64,000 bases of DNA from Juglans regia (GCF_001411555.2 NC_049915.1:17188640-17252639), one strand, 5' to 3'. Positions 45,910 to 56,989 are shown, counted from the stretch's first letter. Numbers and translations: made by a program. Notes: generated from the letters alone by a model not told the origin.

Positions 45910-47788
45910 TACCTACTGTTGTGGGAAAATCAAAATATGATACTTTTAAAGGGCTAAAAGACAAAGTTTGGAAGAATGTCACAAGTTGGAAGTCAAAGCT
46001 TCTATCAATAGCAGGAAAGGAAGTCTTGATAAAAAGTGTTCTTCAAGCAATACCAGCATACATAATGAGTGTATTCAGACTTCCAAAAGGTTTACTCAAG
46101 GAAATTGAGCAGTTGATTGCTAAGTTTTGATGGAATCATAGCAAGGACAATAATGGGATACATTGGAGAGGCTGGTCAAAGCTTGGAGCTGTAAAGAGCA
46201 TGGGAGGTTTGGGCTTTCGGGATCTCAATTGTTTCAATAGGGCGCTACTGGCATAACAGGTATGGAGGTTGATTCAGGATCCTTCATCCTTGGCTGCTCA
46301 GGTTTTTTCCATCTTGTCATGTACTAAAGGCAAAAGTGGGGTATTGTCCTTCACACATATGGAGGAGTTTCTACTCAGTTTTGGACTTCGTAAAGTTGGG
46401 GTATGTTTGGCGAGTTGGCAATGGAATGCAAATTATGATTTGGAAAGATAAATGGATCCAAATCCATCTACCTTCCAAATCCAAACACCAATATCCAATT
46501 TGAATGCTGATGCTACTGTGGATGAACTTATAGATGAAGATTCTAAGACCTGGAAAAGAGATGTGTTATATTCAATATTTAGAAGGGAGGAAGCAGACTA
46601 TATTAGCATAATTCCTATCAGCTTTAGAGGTACGGAGGATAAGGTAATATGGGGTTTATCAGAAAAGGGTCTGTTCTCAGTGAAATCTGCCTATTTTACT
46701 GATTTTGAAATGAAGAACCAAGGTATAGGTCAGGCTTCTATATCTTCACATGATACTAAGATGTGGAAGAAGGTGTGGATGTTGGACTGCACAGGGAAGG
46801 TAAAAGAGATGTTGTGGAAGGCTCTAAACAATATTCTACCTACAAAAGAAACTCTGTTCAAAAGAAGGATAGTTGAGGATTCAATGTGCCCGATATGTCA
46901 ACTGGCTGAGGAATCTGTGATACATGTTATGTGGCAATGTCCTGCGTCTATGGATGTTTGGGGGGAATTTGATTAGTCCTCTATAGAAGTGGAAGCAGAG
47001 TTATGTTGACTTTAAATCCTTATGGAGTGATCTGGTTTCCAGACTAGATGATGGTATTATGAATAGAGTGGCTGCTGTTTTTCATGGCATTTGGAAAAGG
47101 AGGAATGAGTACGTGTTTAGTAACAAATTTAGAAGCCCTTCTCTCTTATTTCAGTTGGCAATCCAGGATGTTGAAGTGCCTGCCACACCTGGTTCACAGG
47201 TCCCGAATGAAGCCTTACAGGAAGTAACAGGAGTGACAGATGATGAACAAGGTTGGATTCCACCAGAAATTGGTTTCGTAAAAGCTAATGTTGATGCTAC
47301 TTATGTTAAAGAAACTAAGAGAATGGGTATTGGGATTGTAGTAAGGGATCAATGAGGTGAAGTACAGGCAGTTCCGGCTACCTCCAGAAGTGGTATCCAA
47401 TCTGCTGCTATAGCAGAATGTCGAGCTTTGCTTAGAGCTGTAAATTTGTGCCATGAACTTGGTTTGAGGGGTGTCCAGATCGAGGGTGATGCAAAAGTGG
47501 TTGTGGATGCTGTCAACAGGACCTCATTTGATTATTCTTGGAATGATCAACTCATTGAGGATATAAAAGGCTCTCCAATGGCTCATCAACACTGGTCTGT
47601 TATGCATGTGAGCAGAAATCGAAATAGAGTAGCTGATGCTACTGCCAAGTTAGGATTAATGTTAAATTCTGAACAATCGTGGGTGGAAGAGGAACCTTAT
47701 GAGGTTACTCATTTTATTATTCTTGACAAATCCTCATGTATTCTTTGATTTATGAATGGAAGTTTCATTTCAAAAAAAAAAAAAAAAA
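45910..47788 (+). mobile_element. 5'-truncated LINE with zf-RVT and RNase H
   Basis: It starts inside the region after the RT (KVWKNVTSWKSKLLSIAGKE) and ends in a poly-A run at 47771-47788. 5' truncation is the normal outcome for LINE insertion. The flanking 'ttatca' words before the start and after the poly-A could be part of a target duplication but are too weak to rely on. Confidence 0.8.
45920..47748 (+). pseudogene. LINE ORF2 C-terminal part: zf-RVT and RNase H
   Basis: The blocks are SKLLSIAGKEVLIKSVLQAI, NNGIHWRGWSKLGAVKSMGG, then after frameshifts FSVKSAYFTDFEMKNQG, KEMLWKALNNILPTKETLF and MCPICQLAEESVIHVMWQCP (zinc-binding zf-RVT). An RNase H domain follows, VKANVDATYVKETKRMGIGI with AECRALLRAVNLCHELGL and VSRNRNRVADATAKLGL. 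The catalytic acids expected in D-E-D-D order are mostly recognisable. Stops near 46127, 46255, 46973 and 47353 inactivate it. The RNase H type is the plant LINE RVT_3 kind. Confidence 0.83.
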
Positions 47789-47920
47789 TTATCACCCCGG
47801 AGAAATATGTCGAGTTCAGTTTTAAAATTACCAAAATGAAAACGACGGCTAAAAGCGGAAAGGGCTTTCTACCCAATACTTTGTAACGTGGAAGCGCGGA
47901 GAAAAGGGGCTTAGAACATT

Positions 47921-48135
47921 CCTGCCCATTTGGATATATTAACAGTTTTATCTCACCTTATCTCATCTCATCATTTTATTATAAATTTTTTAAATTTTCT
48001 TACAAAATATAATAAATAATTTAATTTTTTCAAATTCTAGAACAATAATAAGATTAAAAAATAATATTTTATTTAATTTTTAATTTTAATATAAAATTAT
48101 ATCTTATCTCATCTTATCTTACCATTCAAATTCAC
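47921..48135. mobile_element. Tourist-like MITE, copy 3
   Basis: It begins 'cctgcccatttggatat' and ends 'accattcaaattcacc', with the same 'aaaatataataaataatttaa' interior and 'atctcatctcatc' words as the copies at 34230 and 55037. TTA lies near both ends but the exact duplication is uncertain. Confidence 0.6.
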
Positions 48136-48660
48136 CTTAGAATAAAATAATTAATCGAGACTAATCTATTAGTATTAATGCAATTAAGAAGGCACGTGAA
48201 GAGCATAGCCAAATGTCAAGTACTCATCAAAGACGAATTAAGTTTGGAGGAAGATTTCCAAGGGGGCTTGACCATACAAAAATAAACAAAGAGTACTACA
48301 CACACCAAAAAAAAAAAACAGTGTACCAGGTCGAGAAGAGGAGATAACACATCGAAGGCCAGGGAGAAGCTTTGTGGCTGGTCGAGCTAATTCAATAGGC
48401 CAATTAAGTGATCACCAATCCCCATTTTCCATAAAAGTGTTAATAAATTCTTTCGTAATTAATGCATCCTTTGGTTGAAGACGAAGCAATATCAGTAAAA
48501 GAACATAAAATAAAAAACAGAGGAAAAACAAAACAACATTGGCAAACAACGCAGAGTAAAGTAGTACTGGAGTTGCACATGATGACCTCTGGATATTTAG
48601 GAAATGTTCTAAATTAATGGATGTCTATTTCATTATGAACAAAGAGTTCTCTCTCAAGCC
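48136..48660. other. Intergenic between LINE and NLR region
   Basis: There is no recognisable domain. A short A-run at 48307-48318 is present. It may contain the 3' UTR of the minus-strand reading frame at 48661-49190. Confidence 0.4.
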
Positions 48661-49190
48661 TCAACAGGCAACCTCCAATATTATCAGAATAGGTATAATT
48701 GCATAAACATACGCTACCTTTCGGCACATTATAATTAACAACTGAGTATCAAATTTGAAGTCGAAAAAGGTTACGATAACATCAGCAAAGACAGTCTGCT
48801 TCCACGTGCAGTTTTCAGATGGAACTTGCATCAATGTTTTGGAACCATCTACAAGCATCAAACAACGAACAAATTACTATACGTACTGTTAATGCGTTAG
48901 AAAGCTAACCATGGATGAGTTGTAAAACATACCTCTATTCATATTCATTTTCTTGATCAGTTCGTTCCCAAGAATGCTGTGTTGGCACAAATCCCTTCCC
49001 TTCTTTGTATTTCCCAGTCCAGTGCAAAGGAGATCTGATAAATGTAACCATTCAGTTAATCATAAGAGTAAAATTAATTCCCCTTTTTAAAAATAAATAA
49101 ACCAGAAAAAAAAAAGAGCAAAACATTACCATCCATATCGTGTCGAGAAGGAATATCTTCATCATTTAAAACTGAGGGTGTAATGACTAC
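48661..49190 (-). CDS. Possible spliced reading frame downstream of the NLR
   Basis: On the minus strand three open pieces join in phase. The first ends at 49131 (...VITPSVLNDEDIPSRHDMD), with a GT donor. The second is 49034-48933 (DLLCTGLGNTKKGRDLCQHS and on), with AG and GT borders. The third is 48848-48661, starting DGSKTLMQVPSENCTWKQTV and ending at TGA. The start of the first piece is uncertain, since a stop precedes it near 49217 unless another splice (TTAG) is used there. I do not recognise the family. It may be a 3' extension or alternative end of the NLR transcript, or the remains of a neighbour gene. Confidence 0.35.
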
Positions 49191-49300
49191 ACGTGCATAT
49201 ATATATGCTCCCACTTTTGTGCAAAACTAACCAGACTTGGAGCAATAAATACCAGCGATCGGATCTCTTCAATAACCACATTCAATGGAGATCATGACAT

Positions 49301-52300
49301 TCAATGATATGTGTTGAATCTGACGCAAGGGACGTGAGATATCTTCCACCACTCCTCTCCTCCATCTTTCTCACAGTGTTTTTCTAATAGAGGACATTGA
49401 TATATATGAAGTTGCAACAGTGAGGCCGGCAGGCGTTTCTTTGGAAAGGACAGGAGCTTTTCGCACTTAATAATACAAAGTTTCGAGAGTGAGGGAGGTA
49501 GGCCATCCTTTGGAAAGGACGTGAACTTTCCGCACTCAATGATAATCAGTTCATTAAGAGATGTGAGGTTTTGAAGGCCCGCACAAGATAGGTTTCGCAG
49601 ATTCGGGAAGTGTGAGATGGTGAGACTTGTTAGAGATTTAGGCAACTTCATCTGATCTGGAAAGGACACCAGATGTGGACATTCACTAATTTCAAGGTTA
49701 TCAAGAGAGGTAAGTTTGTTCAACCCCCGTTCCAACAAGGCATCAATCATTTTGGGATGAGATATAGAAAGTAATTTTAGGTTGGTGGGAAAACCTTCTT
49801 CCGGAAAGGATACATCGTCTGGATCGTCTGGACAACGGTGTAGTGTCAAACTTTGAAGTGAAGTATGGTTGTGTATGCCTTTGGGTAGTGCCATTTTCTT
49901 ACAGCCAGATATATGAAGCACTCTCAGGTTGGCAGGGAGCCACTCTTCGCTCAAGGAGAAACTAAGACTCGGACAATCCGTAGTATCAATTTCACGAAGA
50001 GTGCTGAGAGTGTGTATGTCTCTGGGTAAGTATTCAAGACTTTCACAACATACAATGACAATGCATTCAAGACACGAGTTATGATGTAACCTGTCCGCTA
50101 TTGAGTTTAGCTGTGCACACTTCAACAAATCGAGGTGTTTGAGTGATGCAGGTAATTCTCCGCTGCTTGTCAAGGATTTGAGAGATGGACAGCGCTGAAT
50201 TTTCAAGTACTGAAGATGAGATGTGGTGTTGCTGCAACTGCTGCTATCAGCAATATCGTCCAGCAAATACTCCAGTTCCTTGCATTCACTTACCTCTATC
50301 CGCTCCAGAGTTGGAGGTAGCTGGCGTCTTGCAATATGCTTTAGCAAATCACATTTCACAATTCGAATCAACTTAAGACGAGTGTTGTTGTACATCAATG
50401 ACTCTGGCAAGGATTTCAGGGCTATGCAATTCTTGATCTCGATTTGTGTGGGCGGGCATGGCATATCCTGTTGGAGCAGTTCTTCTTTTCTCCCGACGAC
50501 CAAAGAAACAAGTTTAGGACAACTCTCAATGCACAATAGATCAAGACATGAGAGATCCGGCAGTGATTCGCAATCATCTGACCACAAATGTGTCGACTCG
50601 GCCTCACATGTAGAAATAGTTAAATCTTTTGCATGTGTCATCCATTGCTTATCAAACCCTACTATTTCAGATGTGAACATTGAGATTTTAGAAAGAGACC
50701 GGATTTCTAATGAGCTGAAGTCAACCGCACTTCTATGCACAACTCCTTTTGATCCGGCCACTTCTATTTCATAGGCATCCGGAATGTTTGGAACTGAGAT
50801 CCGTAACTGCCCACAACCATATATCTTAACTTTTTTCAGTGAAGGGAGTTGGTTTGGTAAATTTCCGTTTAGCTTGGGACAACGTCTAAGGGAAAGCTCA
50901 CGTAATTTTGGGAATTCTTCGCAGGGACTCCAGTTCTCCCACTCCTTCATACCATGGAAGTGCAGAGTCTCCAAGGACCTAAACGGTTGAGAGATATCAT
51001 TCCCACAAAACTCAGGACCAATATTCTTCACATTAGCCATGCCTCCGATGGAAAGGAATTTGAGAGATGATAGTTGCCCAATTGCCGGCAACGATGTACA
51101 CTTTTCACAATTTTCAATCTTCAAGAGCTCCATATTAAGAAATGATGGACGTCTTAACCAAGTCGGAAAATCTCTACCACCATAGCATCTAATAGTGAGG
51201 TCTTTCAAGCTCTCGTGAGGCTCTAGGTTTTGAAGTACTTCTAACTCACTTGCTCTATCTGTCTCCTCATCAATATCTTCATTCCACTCCAACGACAGCC
51301 CTGTAATTTCGGGCTTGTTGCTTAAAGCAGCGTCCTTTGCCTCCTTGGGTTCAGTCACGTTCTCCAATCCTGAAATGCACAGTGTCTCTCGAAGATGTGG
51401 CAAAGACCCTAACTCTTTTATCCCAGAGCAAGTACTGTCTTTACCAACAACCATATTAGATAGTGACCGGAGACACGTTAGTTTACCTATTTGCATAGGA
51501 ATTCCTTCCAAATGAATCGCTCCTTGAATATTGAGGTGGCGAAGGTTGACAAGGTTCCCTAACGTTGAAGGTAATTTATTTAAATGGAAACAATTCTCCA
51601 ACAACAAAGTTTGTAAGTTGTAGAGAGTAGTTATTGATTCTGGCATGCTTCTGATCAAAGTTTCGGAAAGATCAAGATACCGTAGATGCTTTAAATTACT
51701 GATTGAATCGGATAGCTCGGTTATGCGGTACCCCCTCAAGCAGAAAACCCTTAGGCATCGTAATCTTTTAATCAATTGAAGAGGAACATTAGGCGCCAAA
51801 TAACAATCGCCAAGAGATGGCGACCTCAGAGGTAAGAAGGTACGTAAACATCTAAGTTTAGAAAAGACCTCAAACTTTTCACTTCCATCGTAGTTTCCTG
51901 CCAAATAAGATGAGTGACGGGTCTTTTCAAAAATATTCCCTTGCTCTCTATCTTTAACTCTATCCAGCTTCATTCTATAACACGTATCTCCAGCAACCGA
52001 TTTAGCCAACTTCTTGATGAGCCCATGCATTAGAAATCTTGATTTATGCTGGCGCGATTGTTGAAAAAATGATCTTGACAACAGATTGCGAAAATGCACC
52101 TTACCCAAATCTTCCATTTCAATTTTCTGTTGTCCTGGTTGAATCAAACCTTCTGCCATCCATAATAGAACCATCTGCTTCTCGTCAAATTCATAACCCT
52201 TTGGGAATATAGAACAATACGCAAAGCACCTCTTTAAATCTGGAGGTAGATTGTTATAGCTCAACATAAGAGCCGGAACAATTTCCTTTTTGTTCTTCAA

Positions 52301-53551
52301 TATATCCCACATCTTGCTGTTTGAAACTATTTTCCAGTACTCATTGTTAACACGCAAGAGGCTTCCGACTGTTTCTACCGCTAGAGGCAGGCCCTCACAC
52401 TTTCTAACAATTTCCTCGGCATCATATTTAAGATGCTGATGTGCACAAAAGTCTCTTGTATCCAATGCATGTTTGGCCAGTATAGACAAACAATCTTTAT
52501 CTGGCAATAATCCCAACATGCAAGGTGGAACTTCAACCGTAGACATCAGTGACATGACATCTTGATGGCGAGTTGTGATGATAATGCTGCTTCCGGAAGC
52601 CCCTGCGTCAAAAGGAGCACGTAGGGTAGTCCACTTACGGTAGTTCTCATTCCGAACATCATCCAGAACGATTAGAAACCTCTTCCCATTTATTAGCTCC
52701 TCTAGTTTGCGTTGCAACGGATTTAAATCCATGGAGTGATAGTTAATTTCAGGTGTCATAGAGTGTAATATTGCTCTTGTAATCGTCGCAACATCAAAAT
52801 CTCCATCATAAGCAGAAACACAAACCCATGCTTTCGGATAAAAATAGCTTTGCACTTCTTGATTATTGTATACAAACTTTGCAAGAGTTGTCTTTCCTAT
52901 ACCCGCCATACCATGTATAGGAATTACATTTACTTTAGTTAAAGCAGCATCACCACGTGTTTCACTGAGCAATAATTGTTGGATAAAATCTCTTTCCCTA
53001 TCCCTACCATGCATTTGATCTCTGTCTGTGTTCATCATAGAAATGGAGGGTTGTATGATCTCTTCTATTATGTTTGGACTCCGGCCATCAGAATTTTGAT
53101 TCAAGTTCAGATTATCTTTTCTTGTCATAAGTTCATCAAATCGAGTTGTGAGTTCTGTTATCCTTGCTCTCATCCTAATCTTCATCTTAATAGCACTAGC
53201 TAGAGGAGTCAAGCCGGTTAATAAGGCAGGGATGCGATTCAGTACCTTACTAGTGCTAGCGGCCTGACTTTCACCAATCAACTTGCGCTTCGAAGCTTTG
53301 ATGGCTAGCTCATCCAGAATATCTTCCACATCGTAGACCAAGTCTTTGAGATCATCAAGCCATGTTTTCACATCCCGCTCAGTGTGTTGCTTCTCATTCG
53401 CATCTTCAAGCAACATCTTAATTGTTGAAAGCTCGGCCAACCGTTTCTGATTTCTCCTTCGGCAAACGAAGTTCAGAAACTGGGGAGAGGATAACCTCTC
53501 AAGCAGTACTTGAATGGATGCAGCAAGAAGCATCTCTAGCACTAGTACCAT
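49301..53551 (-). CDS. CC-NBS-LRR disease-resistance protein (RPP13-like 1 / RGA type), 1416 aa
   Basis: A single long exon encodes an intracellular immune receptor. The N-terminal Rx-type coiled coil (1-150) contains VEDILDE at 75-81. In the NB-ARC: P-loop GMAGIGKTT 214-222, WVCVS 242-246, kinase-2 LIVLDDVR 293-300 (W is usual in the last place), RNBS-B SSIIITTR 321-328, GLPLA 387-391 and RNBS-D CFAYCSIFPKG 442-452. The MHD position reads MHG (508-510). About 850 residues of irregular leucine-rich repeats follow, with many CP/SL motifs. The start at 53551 is preferred because MVLVLEMLLAASIQVLLERL matches the usual family start. CCAAT lies on the coding strand at 53679-53675, about 125 bases upstream. 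No frameshift or stop is present, so the gene may be functional. Confidence 0.95.
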   Translation of the reverse strand: MVLVLEMLLAASIQVLLERLSSPQFLNFVCRRRNQKRLAELSTIKMLLEDANEKQHTERDVKTWLDDLKDLVYDVEDILDELAIKASKRKLIGESQAASTSKVLNRIPALLTGLTPLASAIKMKIRMRARITELTTRFDELMTRKDNLNLNQNSDGRSPNIIEEIIQPSISMMNTDRDQMHGRDRERDFIQQLLLSETRGDAALTKVNVIPIHGMAGIGKTTLAKFVYNNQEVQSYFYPKAWVCVSAYDGDFDVATITRAILHSMTPEINYHSMDLNPLQRKLEELINGKRFLIVLDDVRNENYRKWTTLRAPFDAGASGSSIIITTRHQDVMSLMSTVEVPPCMLGLLPDKDCLSILAKHALDTRDFCAHQHLKYDAEEIVRKCEGLPLAVETVGSLLRVNNEYWKIVSNSKMWDILKNKKEIVPALMLSYNNLPPDLKRCFAYCSIFPKGYEFDEKQMVLLWMAEGLIQPGQQKIEMEDLGKVHFRNLLSRSFFQQSRQHKSRFLMHGLIKKLAKSVAGDTCYRMKLDRVKDREQGNIFEKTRHSSYLAGNYDGSEKFEVFSKLRCLRTFLPLRSPSLGDCYLAPNVPLQLIKRLRCLRVFCLRGYRITELSDSISNLKHLRYLDLSETLIRSMPESITTLYNLQTLLLENCFHLNKLPSTLGNLVNLRHLNIQGAIHLEGIPMQIGKLTCLRSLSNMVVGKDSTCSGIKELGSLPHLRETLCISGLENVTEPKEAKDAALSNKPEITGLSLEWNEDIDEETDRASELEVLQNLEPHESLKDLTIRCYGGRDFPTWLRRPSFLNMELLKIENCEKCTSLPAIGQLSSLKFLSIGGMANVKNIGPEFCGNDISQPFRSLETLHFHGMKEWENWSPCEEFPKLRELSLRRCPKLNGNLPNQLPSLKKVKIYGCGQLRISVPNIPDAYEIEVAGSKGVVHRSAVDFSSLEIRSLSKISMFTSEIVGFDKQWMTHAKDLTISTCEAESTHLWSDDCESLPDLSCLDLLCIESCPKLVSLVVGRKEELLQQDMPCPPTQIEIKNCIALKSLPESLMYNNTRLKLIRIVKCDLLKHIARRQLPPTLERIEVSECKELEYLLDDIADSSSCSNTTSHLQYLKIQRCPSLKSLTSSGELPASLKHLDLLKCAQLNSIADRLHHNSCLECIVIVCCESLEYLPRDIHTLSTLREIDTTDCPSLSFSLSEEWLPANLRVLHISGCKKMALPKGIHNHTSLQSLTLHRCPDDPDDVSFPEEGFPTNLKLLSISHPKMIDALLERGLNKLTSLDNLEISECPHLVSFPDQMKLPKSLTSLTISHFPNLRNLSCAGLQNLTSLNELIIIECGKFTSFPKDGLPPSLSKLCIIKCEKLLSFPKKRLPASLLQLHIYQCPLLEKHCEKDGGEEWWKISHVPCVRFNTYH

Positions 53552-53726
53552 TGTTCTCTTCAGAAAAAGGAATCAATGATCAAGAAATTAAATGCCAAAC
53601 ACTGAGAAGAAGAAGTAACTGGCCGTTTCTTCTGGCAATTAGAAGGCTTAAAAGGAGTCTCACTAATTAATTTTATTGGCTGTTGCAACAATCCCAAATT
53701 GTTATGAGGATTAACGAGGGACGTAC

Positions 53727-53912
53727 GTACGTAATTTACAATAGTTATATAACTGTAAATTGTATAACTACTGCATAATTACTTTGAAAAAAGTGAATAA
53801 AATATAGGATCCACATGAAAAAAATTAATTTTTTAATAACGGACTCTACTCATTTTCAAAATAATTACGTGGCGTTTACGCACTTTACAATTATATATAA
53901 AATTACTTAACA
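53727..53912. mobile_element. AT-rich MITE in the NLR upstream region, copy 2 of the 11.4-kb family
   Basis: It contains 'aataaaatataggatccacatg', then 'aaattaattttttaataa', then 'acgtggcgtttacgcacttta'. The ends are loosely inverted ('ttacaatag...' and '...caattatata'). It starts about 175 bases upstream of the NLR ATG and so lies in its promoter. Confidence 0.5.
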
Positions 53913-54009
53913 AATATATATATATTTAAAACGAATTATTTATACTATTTATAACGAGAATAAATTTATTCTAATAAAAAATAATATTTTGGCATGCAAT
54001 AAATAAGTA

Positions 54010-54400
54010 CTTGGAACAATATTTCTTGAGCACTTGCTGGCTGCATCTCTCTCAAGTGCATGCATGCTCACTTGGGCACACGATCGATTAGGTGGTTGTC
54101 TTTACAATTTGTGTTCTCTCTTTTAATTTGTTGTCACGATCGCCTTTATCCGGTAATTCTTTCTCTTTTCCTCTCTTTCTCGTTTACAATCGTGAATGTA
54201 ATTGTCGTATAATTATTTTAAAAAAAATAAATAAAATATAAAATTCACATAAAAAAATTAATTTTTTAATAATAAACTCTACTCTTTTTTAAAACGATTA
54301 TGCGACGTTTATACACTTCACGATTATATATAGAATTATTCATTTCAATCACATTGGGCGGAGTCAGTACATTCCAATTTGCAGCTTGATCAATCAAACT
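54010..54400. repeat. Duplicated segment D1, copy 1 (partner 57415-57580)
   Basis: Shared words in order: 'gagcacttgctggct', 'tctcaag', 'gcatgct', 'cacgat', 'gatcgcctttatc', then 'gggcggagtc-a-aca-tt' against 'gggtggagtccaacacaattt'. The MITE at 54188-54350 interrupts this copy only. Confidence 0.65.
54188..54350. mobile_element. AT-rich MITE in the NLR upstream region, copy 3
   Basis: It shares the order of blocks with 53727-53912: 'aataaaatataaaattcacat', 'aaattaattttttaataa', 'tgcgacgtttatacacttca'. It sits inside a duplicated segment whose other copy (57415-57580) lacks it. Confidence 0.5.
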
Positions 54401-54627
54401 CATGACGGAATCTAAAACTGGCTACTATCTCGTCTCTTTAACTTTTGCTATTTGTTAACAATATTCAACAAAGAAAAAAAAAATGTCTTGATCTCTTTTA
54501 TTTTTGTTATTGTTTAAATTCAACAGAGAAAAAGAAAAATGAATTAAATGCATGTACGGTGAACTGTATAACCCACAAAAGCAAAATTTGGATTCCCATT
54601 ACGCATACCAAGTATATCCTAAGAAAA

Positions 54628-54832
54628 ATGATATTTTTACTACTAATTCATACCGTTCGATGTTATTGCTATAATTTTTTATTTTTTATTTTACTTAATA
54701 ATTAATGAAATATTTTTTTAATAATATTATAATTTTTTTAAAAAATATTTTAAAATATTAAATACATATAAAAAAAATCAATTATACGATAACTCAGAGA
54801 GCGGTCGACGTAACAGTACCGTCCATATCCTA
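54628..54832. mobile_element. AT-rich MITE-like repeat, family S copy 2
   Basis: It shares the 'aatattataattttttta' core and flanking A/T arms with 26685-26895, and has 'agagcggtcgacgtaacag' near its right end. Confidence 0.42.
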
Positions 54833-55036
54833 ATTGTACTCATTTCTCCTATTTTACATTTAACGAGTAGGACTAATTGAATATCTCATGGGAACGAGAT
54901 AGAATGTCATGAAATGGTCCCACAACGTCATACACTGCTGTCTAGGTAAAGCTTTTAGACAATATTCCTTGCTCAAATTAAAAAATGTTGTATGTCAGAC
55001 TCACTAATTAATTTATGTTTATCTCTCTCATTCTAA

Positions 55037-55226
55037 GGCTTCGTTTGGTTGATGAACTCCTCTTAACTCATCTCAACTCATCATTACAACTTTTTCAAAT
55101 TTCAACATAAAATATAATAAATAATTTAACTTTTTCAAATCTCAAAATAATAATAATATTAAAAAATAATATTCTAACAATATTTTATCATCTCAACTCA
55201 ACTCACTTCAACATCCAAACACAACC
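55037..55226. mobile_element. Tourist-like MITE, copy 4, with TAA duplication
   Basis: The ends GGCTTCGTTTGGTTG and CATCCAAACACAACC are imperfect inverted repeats. TAA flanks both sides (55034-55036 and 55227-55229). The interior matches copy 2 ('aaaatataataaataatttaactttttcaaat'). Confidence 0.75.
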
Positions 55227-55310
55227 TAAGTCAATAAATCTGGCTGATAGAAAGTACTCTAGAAGATTTATATAATCGTGCCATTTTTATATAGATGCAT
55301 ACAGTAAGTA

Positions 55311-56030
55311 CTATATATATATATATGAATAAATATAGATAGAAGTCACTATTTAGTGCATCTATTTTGTACACATGATGTGGCATCATGTAGACCACAT
55401 ATCTTCTCAAGTGAGTGTTGGGAACGATCAACTAGAAGCAGTCACGCAGTGAGTACAAAGTGTGCACTGTTATAATGACTTCTCTCTAGCATTACTCTAT
55501 ATATATATATATATATATCTAGAAGAGAGACGATACTCTCAATTTTATTAATAGCCATTTCTTACTGTGGATGAGTACAATTTACAATTGGTGTAAGGGT
55601 TTTGGGAGTTACATCAATCCCAAAACCAAAATTATTGTAAAAATCTTGCGTTTTAAGACAAAATTACCCTTTTATATCTGTGTTTTAATTTTTTTTTTTT
55701 TTTAGCATGCCATAAAATACTCAATGATCATCCAATAATTTTTCTGTCCATTAACATCTACAAAAAATATGTACTGGCCCAATTATATCACATGGGTTAT
55801 TGTACCAAAGTTAACGTTGTATTGTTATATACGTACCCTTGTATTTTGCATTCTCATTAGTTTAATCCAAAACATTCAACCTTCAAGAATCCAAGATCAT
55901 CTTCATATGATAGACCTAGGCAAGATCATCATCATGTGATTCTTTTTATTTTTTATCTTTAGGTTGAAAAAATGGGTAGACCAGTACTTTTTCTTGAAAA
56001 TAAAAATGGGCTGTGTATTTTAGAGATTTT
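55311..56030. other. AT-rich intergenic with TA tracts
   Basis: (TA)n occurs at about 55311-55325 and 55497-55518, and a T-run near 55686-55703. No gene is recognised. Confidence 0.45.
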
Positions 56031-56039
56031 AATCCGAAT

Positions 56040-56480
56040 TCAATTAATAAGTCATGTATTCATGTTACCAGACAAAACAATTTCGATATATAACTCATTC
56101 ATTAATTTAGAATTAAGAGAATTGGAATGCCCATTTCGCATATCAAATATATATCCTATATAAATGTCCCATCGCTTCTCCCATTTTACATTCAACCAGT
56201 GAGATTTAGATTTCCTTGAGTTCCTACACGTACGTACTTTAAGATCTGAAGTATGAAAGAGATAGAAGATGAATTAAATTGGCCTTAAAACATTTAGTAC
56301 TATTCTTTAAATAAATTTTTTGGGCAGCATTCAATGTTAAAAAAACGTCGTATGTACGTAGAACTTACTTCATATATTTATAATCTCTCCCATTTTATTT
56401 CCATGAGTTCAAATAGAAGCTGATCTAGAAGATTCACAACTTGTTCTTTTAATATAGACGCATCTAGTACTAATTAAGCT
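56040..56480. repeat. Duplicated segment D2, copy 2
   Basis: Partner of 54530-55310 without the two MITEs. A third partial relative of its right part ('ttctatgaatctt...ccaaaaagctttccaaaacca', about 56517-56596) occurs at 58611-58690. Confidence 0.58.
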
Positions 56481-56609
56481 CTCAAATTCCGCAATAAAAT
56501 GTACTTAATGTAATTTCTTCTATGAATCTTGATATATAGAGGTGGTGCATTAATTATAAAATGAACCAAAAAGCTTTCCAAAACCAATTCCAACTTAATT
56601 AATGGGTGG

Positions 56610-56815
56610 CTCTACGCCTGCAGCTCCCAGTTCTCGCTGGGAGCTACTGTTAGTCTTTAAGATATTTTTTTTATATGTATTTTTTAATATTTAAAAAAAA
56701 ATAAAAAAAATTATAATATTATTAAAAAATATATCCTTAATCAATAAATAAAAAAAATATTAAAAAAATAAAAAAATGAGAGCGAAACCAGCGGTAGCAC
56801 ACGGGAAGTGTATCA
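56610..56815. mobile_element. AT-rich MITE-like repeat, family S copy 3
   Basis: It has 'cagctcccagttctcgctgggagct' near the left end and 'gaaaccagcggtagcac' at the right, with an AT-only middle. The left end is itself a hairpin (ctcccag/ctgggag). Confidence 0.45.
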
Positions 56816-56989
56816 TTTCCCTTAATTAATACAAAAGAAAGCATGGCCATCTGTATCCAAAGTCCGAGTTTATAAGTATTGTACGTACGTAGTTGGAATA
56901 AAGCACCCATGCATCTTGATGTGACTTAAACCGAAACCACGAGTCTCAACTTTAAATTTTTTTATTTCAATTTTTACAAAATATATATT

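Larger units (their letters stand above)
54530..55310. repeat. Duplicated segment D2, copy 1 (partner about 56040-56480)
   Basis: 'ttggattcccattacgcatacca' corresponds to 'ttggaatgcccatttcgcatatca'. The order continues with 'tcctattttacattta', 'gagatagaa', 'aaaaaatgttgtatgt' (aaaacgtcgtatgt in the partner) and 'ctagaagatt'. Two MITEs (54628-54832 and 55037-55226) lie only in this copy, so the duplication may predate them. Confidence 0.6.

Noticed and set aside
50185..53670. Several plus-strand open frames of 60-183 codons
   Set aside because: All are shadows on the opposite strand of the NLR coding sequence.
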